Below, one piece after another: positions 52,712 through 61,997 of a stretch of DNA of 64,000 bases; positions within the stretch are counted from its first letter, which is position 1, and every line of letters starts with the position of its first letter. The position numbers were made by a program, and so were the translations under genes. A model generated the notes under the pieces. The model saw only the letters and a program-made list of their open reading frames with translations, had not been told where the DNA came from and ran no database searches. The DNA comes from JAVKLU01 sp031538895 (GTDB lineage Bacteria > Pseudomonadota > Gammaproteobacteria > Burkholderiales > Burkholderiaceae): the NCBI GenBank assembly GCA_031538895.1, contig JAVKLU010000043.1, forward strand, positions 5,519 to 69,518, given 5' to 3'.

Positions 52712-55700
52712 ATGCGACAAGCAAACTATCACGCGACCATGCGGGTTGATCGAAAACGCAGATTGGGTGCTTTGTTCATGGGTCTGTGGTGGTTGTTCAG
52801 CCAACCCCTCATGCTTGCGGTGAACACGCTGGTTTTGCCGCGTACCCTGATGGCCGAGGGGGTTGAGGCAGACTTTAGCCAACCGGCCTACACCCCGATT
52901 GTTGATCACGCCAGTAATGGAGTGCCGCTGATTCAGGTTACCACCCCTAATTCGGCGGGCTTGTCGGTGAACTGGTTTCGTGACTTTAATGTCGGCCCTA
53001 ATGGCCTGATTTTCAACAACAGCGCGCAAGCGGTGCTGACCCAGTTGGGGGGCTGGGCACATGCCAACGGCTATCTCAAACCCGGTCAGGAGGCCAAAAG
53101 TATTTTGGCCCAAGTCACCAGTACTCGCCCCAGTTATCTCAATGGGTATATCGAAGTGGCAGGGGCCAAGGCGGATGTGATTATTGCCAACCCTAACGGG
53201 ATTACCTGTGCGGGATGCGGCTTTATCAATACCACCAGAAGCCTAGTGACCACAGGCACTCCCAACTACAACTATCTGGGTGGTCTAGAAAGCTTTCGGG
53301 TAATCGGTGGCGAAATCCGCATCGATGGTACCGGCTTGCAGGGCGCGACGAACGCGACCACCTTGGAACGGGTGGATGTGCTGGCAAGAAGCGTGGCGAT
53401 CAACGCCGGTATCTGGGCCAAGCACTTGAATATCGTCACGGGGACTAACGAAGTGGGCAATTTATCGCTCAAAGCACAACCGAGCGGTGCCAATGGGATC
53501 GTGCTCAACGAAGCCGAGACGGTGGCCGATCAAGCGCTAACGATTACACCCTTGGCCGCCTCCACGAATGCCCCCTTACTGGCGCTGGATGTGGCCGCAC
53601 TGGGCGGCATGTACGCCAACAAAATTCGCTTGATTGGTACCGAGTCTGGGGTGGGTGTCAATATGGCTGGTTATCAGGTGGCCAGCGGGGATTTTACGAT
53701 TGATGTCAATGGCAAGTTACAACACAGCGGGCGCAGCGATGCGGGCGGGCAACTGTTTATCCAGACCACGGGGGCAATCGAGAATAGCGGTTCGCTATAC
53801 GCGCATCAAGGTGTCGGGATCAAGACCGCCCAATCCTTAAACAACGAAGGCAAAATTTATAGCGATACCCAGTTGGCCTTGAAGGCACAGTCGGGGATTG
53901 GTAATGGTGTTCAAAATGGCCAAAAGGCCGAAATCGCCAGTGCGAACGCACAGGCGGTGACGCTGGACGCGGGCCAAGGCGCGCTGGTCAATCAAGGCCA
54001 GATATACAGCGATGCCGCCTTGACGGTTAAGGCCAATGGAGTCACCCAGGGTCGCACCGGGATGATGAAATCACAAGCCACGCTTTCATTAGAAGGGGGT
54101 AGCGGGGCGATCAACACTTCAGGGTATCTAATTGCTAAGAACGATCTGATTGTCGGTACGGTGGGCGATATTCATCTGGATGATGTGCAGGCCTACAGTG
54201 GGGGAAATATGACGGTGTCGGGGCAAGTGGTAAGTGCGCAAAGGAGTCATGTGCAAGTAGACCAAGCCCTCTCTTTGCGCGCGGCGGCGGGCGCCGCGCT
54301 GGATAACAGCGAATGGTTGGTGTTGGGTCAAGGTCGCCTAGAGATCGAACAAGCCCTCAGCTCTAGCGGTTTTAAGTGGCAAAGCAAAGACTTTCATCTC
54401 AAGGCAAATGGATGGAATATGAACGCTGGCGAACTGGTGCAATTTGGCGGCGGGGACAGTAGCACGATTGATGTGGGCACAGGCCAATGGGACAGTGTGA
54501 ATGGTAAAGTGGTGTTGTCGGCGCGACAAGTGGAGGTAAAGGGCGCGGGATGGCGTAACGGCAGTTTGACGAGTTACGGGCAAGGGCCGTTCAGCGTGAC
54601 TTTGGTGGGCGATCTGATCAGCGAAAAACTATTTGATGCACGCGCACAGCGCTTGCAAATAACGGCGGCGCAGTGGGTGAACAAGGGCTTGATGAACCAT
54701 ACCGGAGAGGAATTGCTTCTCACGGCAAACACTCTGGACAATCACGGTACCCGATCTGCGGGCAATGGATTTATCACTGCCGGTCAATTCAACTGGCAAG
54801 GCCAGGTTTTTAATAATCGGGAGGGCCGTTTTCAGGTGGGGGGTGCCACGATCACGTTGAACCGTCTGGATAACGGCGGAGGCCAGATCGTGGCCAGTGA
54901 GCAATTGCTGCGTTTGACGACCGATCGCTTGCTGGGGTTGGAACGAACGGGCGATGGCTTTAGTGCGATTCATGCGGTGCTGGCCGATATCTGGATCAAG
55001 AGCGGTGCACAATTGGAGGGCGGCGCAGAAAGCCCCGATCAAGACATTATTCAAGCCAGTCGGGCTTTGAAATTGCGGATAGATGGTGATGTGATCAATG
55101 ATGGCGAGATCAGCGCCAATGGCACTGGCTTTACCGCTGCCGAAGTGGCGGCCCGCGCCTTGAGCCTGGATGTCCTGATCCAAGGTAATTTAGATAACCG
55201 TGGCAATATCTCTTCGCATGGCATTGGCCAATTGATCGTGACGGGGGATATTCGCAATCAATATACCGATGCCGACAAGGCTGTGATGAACGGTCAACAA
55301 CGGGTGTTCCGCTGGGTCAACGGAGTGAAGGAAGAATTGAGCTTGAGCGATTATCGCAATCAGGGCGCGATAATCAAAACTGACCGCGATACCTTGAATC
55401 AGGATAAAGATCGCCTTGATACCCTGCTTCAAACCTATGAGCAAACGCGCCTGACGGTGCAACTCAAGCAAGATCGCTTGAGTGGACTGCGCACCCAATT
55501 AACGACCCAACAAGTGGCCCTAGACAGCGCGACGGCGAATCTGGGCTATCCAGAAGAGCAATTACAAGAGTTATTGGCACCGATTCAACAACGCCAATAC
55601 TATTTGCAGACGGCTAGTATCGACTCGAACGGTGTGTCAAGCGCTGAAACACACGCCGATTTTGCGGCTCGGATCGCGCCAGAGGTCAGCCAATTACAAA

Positions 55701-58700
55701 ACGATCTGAATCAAGTCAACAACCAGTTAAACAATTCGACTCTTGATCCGAGCGCCAGAGACAATTTATTACTTCAGCAAAGTCAATTGGAGACCCAACT
55801 GACGCAAAAAACAACTTTACAAACCGATACTGCCGCGTGGCAGAGCGCGCTAGACCATGTGCGAGCCGAGCGGGCGGTATATGCTATTGCGGAGGAAAAA
55901 CAAAATACCCTGATCACGCAACGTAACCAAGTTGAGGCATTGAATACCGAGGCGGCGACCACAGAAAGCGAATTGACACAAGTGATTCAAGCCAAAACCG
56001 AGCAAGAGGCGGTACTGAATCCGTTGCAGCAAAGCTATCAAAGCCGTAACGAGACCTTGACCCAACAAGAGTCGGGCTATGACCAATGGCAAATATCGGG
56101 CAATGCGGTCAAAAACCGACGCGGAATGATTGGTGGAGATGAACTGTTAGTAAAGGGAGCGAGCCTAAACAATTACGCCACGATAATGGGGCAGTCTTTA
56201 ACGGTAGAGGCCCAGCAGATCACCAATGATGGCGCGGCAGTATCAAACGCGGCCAGTGACAAAAACAATAGCGGTTACGCCAGCTTGGTGGGGATTGAGC
56301 GCTTGAATGTGATCGGGGAAAAGATCACCAATAAAGGGGCGGGTACGATTTACAGCGCCGACCGTTTGAGCATTGGTGGCGGTGTGGTGCGGGATGCGGC
56401 GGGGCGAGTGCAAACCGATGCGAACGGGATGACGCAATTAAGCGGGCGGGCGCGCCATTTGGTGAACGAATCCTCCTTATTGGCCTCACGCGGGGATATG
56501 CAGCTGTCGGCCGACAAAATCGACAATAAAAAACGCTTGATCGAAGTATCTTCAGATTTTCGTTACGATATGGCGTTTAAGGCTGGTGAAGATGCGGCTG
56601 AAGCGGCGGCCAGAACGGCGGCGGCAAGAGAGAGCAGTGGCAGTTGGACGCGCACTTACGAGACTTATATTGTTAAAAATAGTGTCGCGGCCGAGATCAC
56701 CAGCCAGGGCAATTTGTGGGTCAGTAGCGATCGGTTCGAAAACAGCAATTCAAAGGTGGGGGTAGGCCAATCGTTCATGGTCAATGCACAAAATCAGGGT
56801 AGCAGCAATCAGGTGATCGGATCCAACAACAGCCAGTTCATCAATAGCGGCACCCAGGTGGATGTGCGTACCGAAACGCATTCCGGCAGGGGGTGGCATA
56901 CGGATCATTACACTTGTGATTTTCGTGTAAGTGGATTTGGTTTTTCTTATTGCGCTTGGGGCCACTGGTACAGCATTCATCACGAAGGCTATCAATTAGA
57001 CAATCAAACACCTTCACAAAAAATTGTGGATATCGCCTCGGTGGTGGCGAATCAGGCGGTGGTATTAAACGTGGGCGATCTCAACAATGTCACCCCGACC
57101 CAAAACGTGGTGCCCGGCGAAACCATTATCGGCGGCGCAGTGGCGGCCCCCAAAACCAGTACGGCGGGACTGCCGGCCTATACAATGCCCAAAAATGCCC
57201 TGTACCAAAACGCCAGTCCGAGGAAGCCGTATTTGATAGAAGGGAATCCGCGTTTTACGGATGAAGAGACATTTTTGGGGAGCGATTATTTATTAAAACT
57301 GTTGGCCAGTGATCCATCGAAACTGCAAAAGCGCTTGGGGGATGGATGGGTGGAACAACGGCGGATAGAGGAACAATTGCTGGCGTTGGCGGGTAAGCCG
57401 AATTTGCAGATATGCGTGGGATCGGGTGGACAAAATGTGGGTTGTGCGGATAGCAATGCCCTGTCCAAGGCGCTGTACAGCAATGGGGCGGAGATGAGCA
57501 AAAGCCTAGAGTTGACGCTGGGCAAGGGCTTAACGGCGCGGCAACAGGCCAACTTGACCAAGCCAATGGTGTGGATGGAAGAGCAAGAGGTGGTGCTAGG
57601 CGATGGCAGTCGGGTAATGGCGCTGGCGCCCAAGGTGTATCTGCCGTTGGGGAGTAAAGAAGGGCTGGCCGGGGACTATGCCAGTGTGATCAAGGGATCG
57701 CAGGTGGAGGTGAGTGCGAGCGGGACGATCAAGAACAGTGGTGGGGCGATAGGAGGAACGGAATTGAGTGAACTGAAGGGGCGGGAGATCGAGAATGTGG
57801 GCGGGCAACTGGGCTTGTCTGGGACGACGAAACTGAATGCGGAAGGGGATATTAAGAACTTGAGTGGTTGGATCAAGGGGGAAGAAGTGTATGTGTCGGC
57901 GACCAATTTTTTAAATGAAACCTTGAGCTACAAACAGAGCTATGACTATACGATCGGGGGAGCCAAGGTAGTTGGTTTTGGCGGGCAGGAATGGACCACT
58001 CCGAAAGTGGGGAGCCGCGGCAGCCTGACGGTTCTGGGCAAACAGGGGGGAATCGATGGGGGGAGCTATTTGCAGATTGATGTTAAACAGGATGCGGTGT
58101 TCAAGGGGGTTAAGGTGAACGCGGCCGATGCGGTGATCAAGGCGGGTGGTGCGACGACGATAGGGACGATCGTGCAGGAGAGCGATCACGACTATGCGGG
58201 CAGCGGATATACGAGCGGCGAGTACAAGAAGGAAGAGATGGGGAGCAGTTTTAATCTGGGCAGTTTGCAGTTAACGTCAGTGGGTGCGACGACGATTCGA
58301 GGGAGCACGGTGGAAAGCAAGAATCAACTGCAGATCGTGGCGGGTTCGATTAGCATAGAGGCGGGCGAGACGATCGAGCGCAGTCAGAGCCATCAAGAGG
58401 GGGGTGAAGGCAGCTTGACGGGGAGGGGCACACCGACGCGTGACAAAGTGTTTTCGGAGTTAAGGCACAGCGGTAGCATATTAAAAAGTGGGGGCAATAT
58501 GGTGTTGCAATCGACAGTTGGGGATATTGATGTGATGGGCAGCAGTGTGGAGGTGGGAGGGCGCGGGCTGATCAAGAGCGCAAAGAGTGTGAACGTGCTG
58601 GCGGTGATGGATAGACGGAGCGAAAGCGAGAGCGAGAGTAGTGCAAGTACGTTTGAGCAATTTTCCTCGGCCAGTGGTTATGTGGACGAGACGGTTAAAA

Positions 58701-60271
58701 AGGGGACGATCAAGGGCTTGAATGATTTAATTCTGGTGGCGAATGAGAGCGTGCTATTGGCTGGTGGCAGTGTGAAGGCGCAGGATGGGGTCAAATTGAC
58801 AGGAGGTCGGGTGATGGTGGCGGCGGTGGCGGAACATGATAGTAGCTATTCGATGAGCAGCCATAGCATGGGGGTAGGCGGCTTGACCTTGGCGACGGAG
58901 ATGGAGAGTGTGCAGATTCAAGATACGCGCTATCGCGCCAGCGAGGTGAAGGGCCAATCGGTGGAGGTGGATGCGAGGGTGTTCTTTGGTATGGGTAGCC
59001 AGATCGAAGGGGAAACGGTGTCGATTGATGCGGACAAGGTGATATTAAAGTCGGCGGTGAACCGTCACGAGGAACACCGAGTCAGCCTGCACAGCGGGGC
59101 GATGGATGCGATGAGGGATCCGAAGGTGTTAATGGGGGGCGTGGCGTTTAATCCGGATGTGTTGTTTGATACGACGACGGGGACGAAGACGGTGTCGGAG
59201 GAAAGCGTCCCGATGGAGATTAAAAGTACGCAAGGGCCGATCAAGGTGAATGGGGTGGCGGTGGGTAATAGCCTGACAAGCGCGGTGGCGGATAGTAGGA
59301 AAGATATTAGCGACAAATTAAAGCAAGACTTAAAAGACGAGATGAAGGGTAAGAAGAACGATAAAGAGGGAGATAAGGGATCATCTGGTCCGAAACTGTC
59401 AGAGAAGGGTAGTTTGCTGGCCTTGACGAACCACGAGATGGGCGCAGCGCTAGAACGGTTTGACAGTCTGCCGGATGTGAAGGGGGCGGATGGGGTGGCG
59501 GTGCAGGGCTTGAAACTGGATGGGGGAATAGCGGGGAGTACGGCCAGTAATGCGGTGGAGAATAATTTTTTATTTTCGGTTAATAAAAAGGAGTTGAAGC
59601 GACAAGAGTCTATTTGCGCCAAGGGACAGGGGGCGGGGTCAGCTTGCGTTAGAGTTTTGGCACTTAAAGACAGAGATAAAAAACTCGATGAACTTAAAGC
59701 TTTCTACAAAAAAGAGACGGACCCAGCGAGTATGAAAAAACTAATAAATGAGGTCAGCAAACTTTACGCGGATGATTTCAAAAAACATGGAATTGATGCC
59801 ACAAACTACCTTATGGCAATGGCGAGTATTGAGAATGGTAGGCTTGAGCCGACAGCAATTAGCCAATCAGGATATTTAGGTTTATTTCAATTTGGAATGG
59901 GTGCTGCATCTGATTTAAAAATTGACAGCAGTGGTGGAGCAATTCGACTAGATCCCACCTGGTCAGCCGCTGCTGCTGCACAGTATGGGTTAGATAACGC
60001 GCGTCAAATAGCTAACCTTGGGATTGCAGTAACTCCAGCACTTTTATACGCGATGCATCAGCAAGGAGCAGGAGGTACCTTAGCGTTGTTGAAGAACCCA
60101 GAAATATCTGCAATAGATGCGCTTTTGACTTTGCCATACTATCAAAACCGACCCAGGCGTGTCGCTAATGATGCCATTACATTAAACGGTGGTAATCCTT
60201 CAATGAATGCACGAGACTTTATGAGCCTATGGGATGCTAAATATGTGAAATTATCAGGAGGTAAGAAATGA
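52712..60271 (+). CDS. cdiA: CdiA-like contact-dependent inhibition exoprotein with transglycosylase-like C-terminal toxin
   Basis: 2519 residues. N-terminal signal (to about 50), then the TPS secretion domain (50-300; NPNGITCAGCGFINTTR), FHA-type beta-helix repeats, a long Gln-rich coiled coil at about 891-1121 that is unusual for CdiA, a Cys/His/Trp-rich patch near 1395 (TCDFRVSGFGFSYCAWGHW), more haemagglutinin repeats of FHA-2 type, and the VENN motif at 2282-2285. After VENN the DNA becomes AT-rich and the last 234 residues differ in style: NYLMAMASIENGRLEPTAIS, QSGYLGLFQFG and YAMHQQGAGGTLALL resemble lytic transglycosylase/lysozyme-like domains, with Glu2374 as the candidate catalytic residue. 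Expected to be shown on the cell surface and to deliver the C-terminus into neighbours, where it would cut peptidoglycan. Family and VENN are clear; toxin activity is inferred. AAAGGGG precedes the ATG. Confidence 0.88.
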   Translation: MRQANYHATMRVDRKRRLGALFMGLWWLFSQPLMLAVNTLVLPRTLMAEGVEADFSQPAYTPIVDHASNGVPLIQVTTPNSAGLSVNWFRDFNVGPNGLIFNNSAQAVLTQLGGWAHANGYLKPGQEAKSILAQVTSTRPSYLNGYIEVAGAKADVIIANPNGITCAGCGFINTTRSLVTTGTPNYNYLGGLESFRVIGGEIRIDGTGLQGATNATTLERVDVLARSVAINAGIWAKHLNIVTGTNEVGNLSLKAQPSGANGIVLNEAETVADQALTITPLAASTNAPLLALDVAALGGMYANKIRLIGTESGVGVNMAGYQVASGDFTIDVNGKLQHSGRSDAGGQLFIQTTGAIENSGSLYAHQGVGIKTAQSLNNEGKIYSDTQLALKAQSGIGNGVQNGQKAEIASANAQAVTLDAGQGALVNQGQIYSDAALTVKANGVTQGRTGMMKSQATLSLEGGSGAINTSGYLIAKNDLIVGTVGDIHLDDVQAYSGGNMTVSGQVVSAQRSHVQVDQALSLRAAAGAALDNSEWLVLGQGRLEIEQALSSSGFKWQSKDFHLKANGWNMNAGELVQFGGGDSSTIDVGTGQWDSVNGKVVLSARQVEVKGAGWRNGSLTSYGQGPFSVTLVGDLISEKLFDARAQRLQITAAQWVNKGLMNHTGEELLLTANTLDNHGTRSAGNGFITAGQFNWQGQVFNNREGRFQVGGATITLNRLDNGGGQIVASEQLLRLTTDRLLGLERTGDGFSAIHAVLADIWIKSGAQLEGGAESPDQDIIQASRALKLRIDGDVINDGEISANGTGFTAAEVAARALSLDVLIQGNLDNRGNISSHGIGQLIVTGDIRNQYTDADKAVMNGQQRVFRWVNGVKEELSLSDYRNQGAIIKTDRDTLNQDKDRLDTLLQTYEQTRLTVQLKQDRLSGLRTQLTTQQVALDSATANLGYPEEQLQELLAPIQQRQYYLQTASIDSNGVSSAETHADFAARIAPEVSQLQNDLNQVNNQLNNSTLDPSARDNLLLQQSQLETQLTQKTTLQTDTAAWQSALDHVRAERAVYAIAEEKQNTLITQRNQVEALNTEAATTESELTQVIQAKTEQEAVLNPLQQSYQSRNETLTQQESGYDQWQISGNAVKNRRGMIGGDELLVKGASLNNYATIMGQSLTVEAQQITNDGAAVSNAASDKNNSGYASLVGIERLNVIGEKITNKGAGTIYSADRLSIGGGVVRDAAGRVQTDANGMTQLSGRARHLVNESSLLASRGDMQLSADKIDNKKRLIEVSSDFRYDMAFKAGEDAAEAAARTAAARESSGSWTRTYETYIVKNSVAAEITSQGNLWVSSDRFENSNSKVGVGQSFMVNAQNQGSSNQVIGSNNSQFINSGTQVDVRTETHSGRGWHTDHYTCDFRVSGFGFSYCAWGHWYSIHHEGYQLDNQTPSQKIVDIASVVANQAVVLNVGDLNNVTPTQNVVPGETIIGGAVAAPKTSTAGLPAYTMPKNALYQNASPRKPYLIEGNPRFTDEETFLGSDYLLKLLASDPSKLQKRLGDGWVEQRRIEEQLLALAGKPNLQICVGSGGQNVGCADSNALSKALYSNGAEMSKSLELTLGKGLTARQQANLTKPMVWMEEQEVVLGDGSRVMALAPKVYLPLGSKEGLAGDYASVIKGSQVEVSASGTIKNSGGAIGGTELSELKGREIENVGGQLGLSGTTKLNAEGDIKNLSGWIKGEEVYVSATNFLNETLSYKQSYDYTIGGAKVVGFGGQEWTTPKVGSRGSLTVLGKQGGIDGGSYLQIDVKQDAVFKGVKVNAADAVIKAGGATTIGTIVQESDHDYAGSGYTSGEYKKEEMGSSFNLGSLQLTSVGATTIRGSTVESKNQLQIVAGSISIEAGETIERSQSHQEGGEGSLTGRGTPTRDKVFSELRHSGSILKSGGNMVLQSTVGDIDVMGSSVEVGGRGLIKSAKSVNVLAVMDRRSESESESSASTFEQFSSASGYVDETVKKGTIKGLNDLILVANESVLLAGGSVKAQDGVKLTGGRVMVAAVAEHDSSYSMSSHSMGVGGLTLATEMESVQIQDTRYRASEVKGQSVEVDARVFFGMGSQIEGETVSIDADKVILKSAVNRHEEHRVSLHSGAMDAMRDPKVLMGGVAFNPDVLFDTTTGTKTVSEESVPMEIKSTQGPIKVNGVAVGNSLTSAVADSRKDISDKLKQDLKDEMKGKKNDKEGDKGSSGPKLSEKGSLLALTNHEMGAALERFDSLPDVKGADGVAVQGLKLDGGIAGSTASNAVENNFLFSVNKKELKRQESICAKGQGAGSACVRVLALKDRDKKLDELKAFYKKETDPASMKKLINEVSKLYADDFKKHGIDATNYLMAMASIENGRLEPTAISQSGYLGLFQFGMGAASDLKIDSSGGAIRLDPTWSAAAAAQYGLDNARQIANLGIAVTPALLYAMHQQGAGGTLALLKNPEISAIDALLTLPYYQNRPRRVANDAITLNGGNPSMNARDFMSLWDAKYVKLSGGKK
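57221..57385. repeat. 165-bp repeat inside cdiA, copied at 60966-61130
   Basis: Encodes RKPYLIEGNPRFTDEETFLG...EEQLLA within the FHA region of cdiA. The same DNA, with few changes, forms the start of the second toxin cassette. It gives a homologous block through which the cassette could recombine into cdiA. Confidence 0.9.
59516..59569. repeat. VENN-region repeat in cdiA
   Basis: Encodes LDGGIAGSTASNAVENNF. Near-identical DNA recurs at 61242-61295 and 62187-62240, just before each alternative C-terminus. The compositional break between the body of cdiA and its toxin lies right after it. Confidence 0.9.
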
Positions 60272-60966
60272 GTTGGTATTGCGCGCGCCAGTTAACACTT
60301 GCTTTTGTCACGCTCTCCCTTTTATTAGGGTGTGTATCGCCCGTAAATATTAAAGTCTTGCCTTATACGGATTTTCTTAACGTAAATTATCAAGCCGAAC
60401 TCAGCCTCGTTTTTGGCAGTGATGAGCTAGTTCCCTATGGGAAAGTTTGGATTGTTAAGAGCGCGCCCTCAGAGTTTAAGCATTGGGAAAATGCAAAATT
60501 AGCATCTAAACCCTATGAATTTTTGTATTTTTCAGAAGAGGAAAACGGTCTCGTTCGAAAATACAAAATAGCCGTTTATTTTGCCCGTACCTTGATGAAT
60601 TCGTACGGAGATGTAAATAATACACCACCTCATTACCTAGATTGTTTCGTTTGTGGTTCACTGCTTTCGGCTGCGTTATTCGAGATTACTGGAAACGATT
60701 TAAAACTTGTCTCGAAAGAATTATTTTTAGATCAAGGTGGCTCTTGGGGGAATCCTGCAAAAGTTGATTTTGGAGAAATTCGATCCATTAATGATTTTTC
60801 ACTAACTGTTTCTGATGCGGCTGTTCATACAGGAAGTTACGCCTCTTATTCCTATAAATTAAATTATAAAAATGGCCATTGGTTTCAGACAAATTATGTT
60901 TCCGAAACATCACGTATTGACGATATTGAAAATTCGTCGCCCGATCTTGATGAGGAAGCTGAATGA
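60268..60966 (+). CDS. Candidate CDI immunity lipoprotein (CdiI-like)
   Basis: 232 residues, starting on the ATGA overlap with the cdiA stop, the position of an immunity gene. A lipoprotein signal peptide with lipobox LLLGC (Cys22) predicts a periplasmic, membrane-anchored protein. The mature part is beta-rich, with two CFVCGS-type cysteines and an acidic tail (IENSSPDLDEEAE). It matches no family I know. A periplasmic immunity protein fits a toxin acting on peptidoglycan. The end of the gene overlaps the next cassette by ATGA. Confidence 0.75.
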   Translation: MSWYCARQLTLAFVTLSLLLGCVSPVNIKVLPYTDFLNVNYQAELSLVFGSDELVPYGKVWIVKSAPSEFKHWENAKLASKPYEFLYFSEEENGLVRKYKIAVYFARTLMNSYGDVNNTPPHYLDCFVCGSLLSAALFEITGNDLKLVSKELFLDQGGSWGNPAKVDFGEIRSINDFSLTVSDAAVHTGSYASYSYKLNYKNGHWFQTNYVSETSRIDDIENSSPDLDEEAE

Positions 60967-61706
60967 GGAAGCCGTATGTGATTGAGGGAAATCCGCGTTT
61001 TACGGATGAAGAGACGTTTTTGGGCAGCGATTATTTATTGAAACTGTTGGCCAGTGATCCGTCGAAGCTGCAAAAACGCTTGGGGGATGGGTGGGTGGAG
61101 CAAAGACGGATTGAGGAACAATTATTGGCGCAGGGGATGGGAGATAACTATAACCTGAACGCGCAGGACGAGAAGAACGAGCGCAAAGCTTTCCTAAACA
61201 CGGTCACGACTTTGACTAGCCTAAGCGCGCAGGTGTTTCAATTGGATGGGGCTATTGCAGGTAGCACGGCCAGTAATGCGGTGGAGAATAATTTTTTACA
61301 TGATGTTTGTTTGGTGAACCCGGATTTACCACAGTGTCAGGGATTACCTGGTGCAGGGATGGAGAAAGTTAAACTTAAAAGTGTAACAGCTCAGGTGGGG
61401 GCGTTTGGTTTGGCTGTTAATGCAACAGTGGATGAAAATGGGGTATCTGGTGGATTCAGCAAAACGCTGATAGGAAAAGAGCCTAACAAGGTTGGAGTAT
61501 CCCTAATGTTTGAAATTGACACGGGGGTCAATTTGCCTACACCTTCAACAAATAGATCAAGTGCAGCTTTCTCTGGGACTTATTGTGGGCCGAGCTTTAC
61601 TTGTGTTGGTGGTGGTCGGGATATTAAAACAGGTAATCAAACGTTTCAATTTGGATTTGGAACACCTGTATTTTCTCCTTCAATAGATATCAATCCTCAT
61701 AACTAA
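60963..61706 (+). CDS. Orphan CdiA-CT cassette 2 (VENN + unknown toxin)
   Basis: 247 residues without signal peptide. Residues 2-56 copy an internal segment of cdiA (RKPYVIEGNPRFTDEETFLG...). Residues 56-110 are a pretoxin module (QGMGDNYNLNAQDEKNERK..., LSLS-type helix, AGSTASNAVENN; VENN at 107-110). The rest, 137 residues, is a separate C-terminal domain, Gly-rich with Cys in CLVNPDLPQC and SGTYCGPSFTCVGGG, of no family I recognise. The start ATG overlaps the immunity stop, so it could be translated, but without a secretion domain it would be active only after recombination into cdiA or for another purpose. Confidence 0.8.
   Translation: MRKPYVIEGNPRFTDEETFLGSDYLLKLLASDPSKLQKRLGDGWVEQRRIEEQLLAQGMGDNYNLNAQDEKNERKAFLNTVTTLTSLSAQVFQLDGAIAGSTASNAVENNFLHDVCLVNPDLPQCQGLPGAGMEKVKLKSVTAQVGAFGLAVNATVDENGVSGGFSKTLIGKEPNKVGVSLMFEIDTGVNLPTPSTNRSSAAFSGTYCGPSFTCVGGGRDIKTGNQTFQFGFGTPVFSPSIDINPHN
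60966..61130. repeat. Copy of the 165-bp cdiA block at the start of cassette 2
   Basis: Same length as 57221-57385 and nearly identical. The homology begins immediately after the ATG of the cassette. Confidence 0.9.
61127..61295. repeat. Pretoxin repeat in cassette 2
   Basis: 169 bp encoding QGMGDNYNLNA...VENN, shared with 62072-62240 of cassette 3 at high DNA identity. Its last 54 bp are also shared with cdiA (59516-59569). Confidence 0.9.
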
Positions 61707-61717
61707 AGGATAATGAT

Positions 61718-61996
61718 ATGCCAATGTTCGATATAGACTGGGAAAATTTTCGTCTAAGGGACCCTAATGATCCCAGAGATAATGAATATTATAGATTGAG
61801 GTCTAAAATAGGGCTTGGGATACTGTTATTCGCCGCAGTTTTATTTTTCTTTTTATGGCTTTTTCCACCGAAAGCATGGCAAGAGTCAAAGGCGTTGAAA
61901 GAAAAAGCACGTATTGAGGCCCAGAAGAAACAAGAAATCGATATAAAAGATTCAATACCTGAGAAAAAACCTGAAATAGTAAAAAATAAAAAATGA
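61718..61996 (+). CDS. Single-helix membrane protein, candidate immunity for cassette 2
   Basis: 92 residues: an N-terminal acidic/polar segment (MPMFDIDWENFRLRDPNDPRD), one transmembrane helix (IGLGILLFAAVLFFFLWLF) and a highly charged tail (KEKARIEAQKKQEIDIKD...EKKPEIVKNKK). Eleven bases after the cassette 2 stop, in the place of a cognate immunity gene. AAAGGA lies before its ATG. Membrane location would suit a toxin that acts at or in the membrane or periplasm. No family recognised. Confidence 0.65.
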   Translation: MPMFDIDWENFRLRDPNDPRDNEYYRLRSKIGLGILLFAAVLFFFLWLFPPKAWQESKALKEKARIEAQKKQEIDIKDSIPEKKPEIVKNKK

Positions 61997-61997
61997 A

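Noticed and set aside
53000..60000. Many long minus-strand frames inside cdiA
   Set aside because: They are shadows of the repetitive plus-strand gene with no start signals or recognisable domains.
52712..60271. Plain filamentous haemagglutinin adhesin
   Set aside because: The VENN motif, the compositional break, the overlapping immunity-type gene and the VENN cassettes downstream all favour a CDI toxin protein, though adhesion is not excluded.
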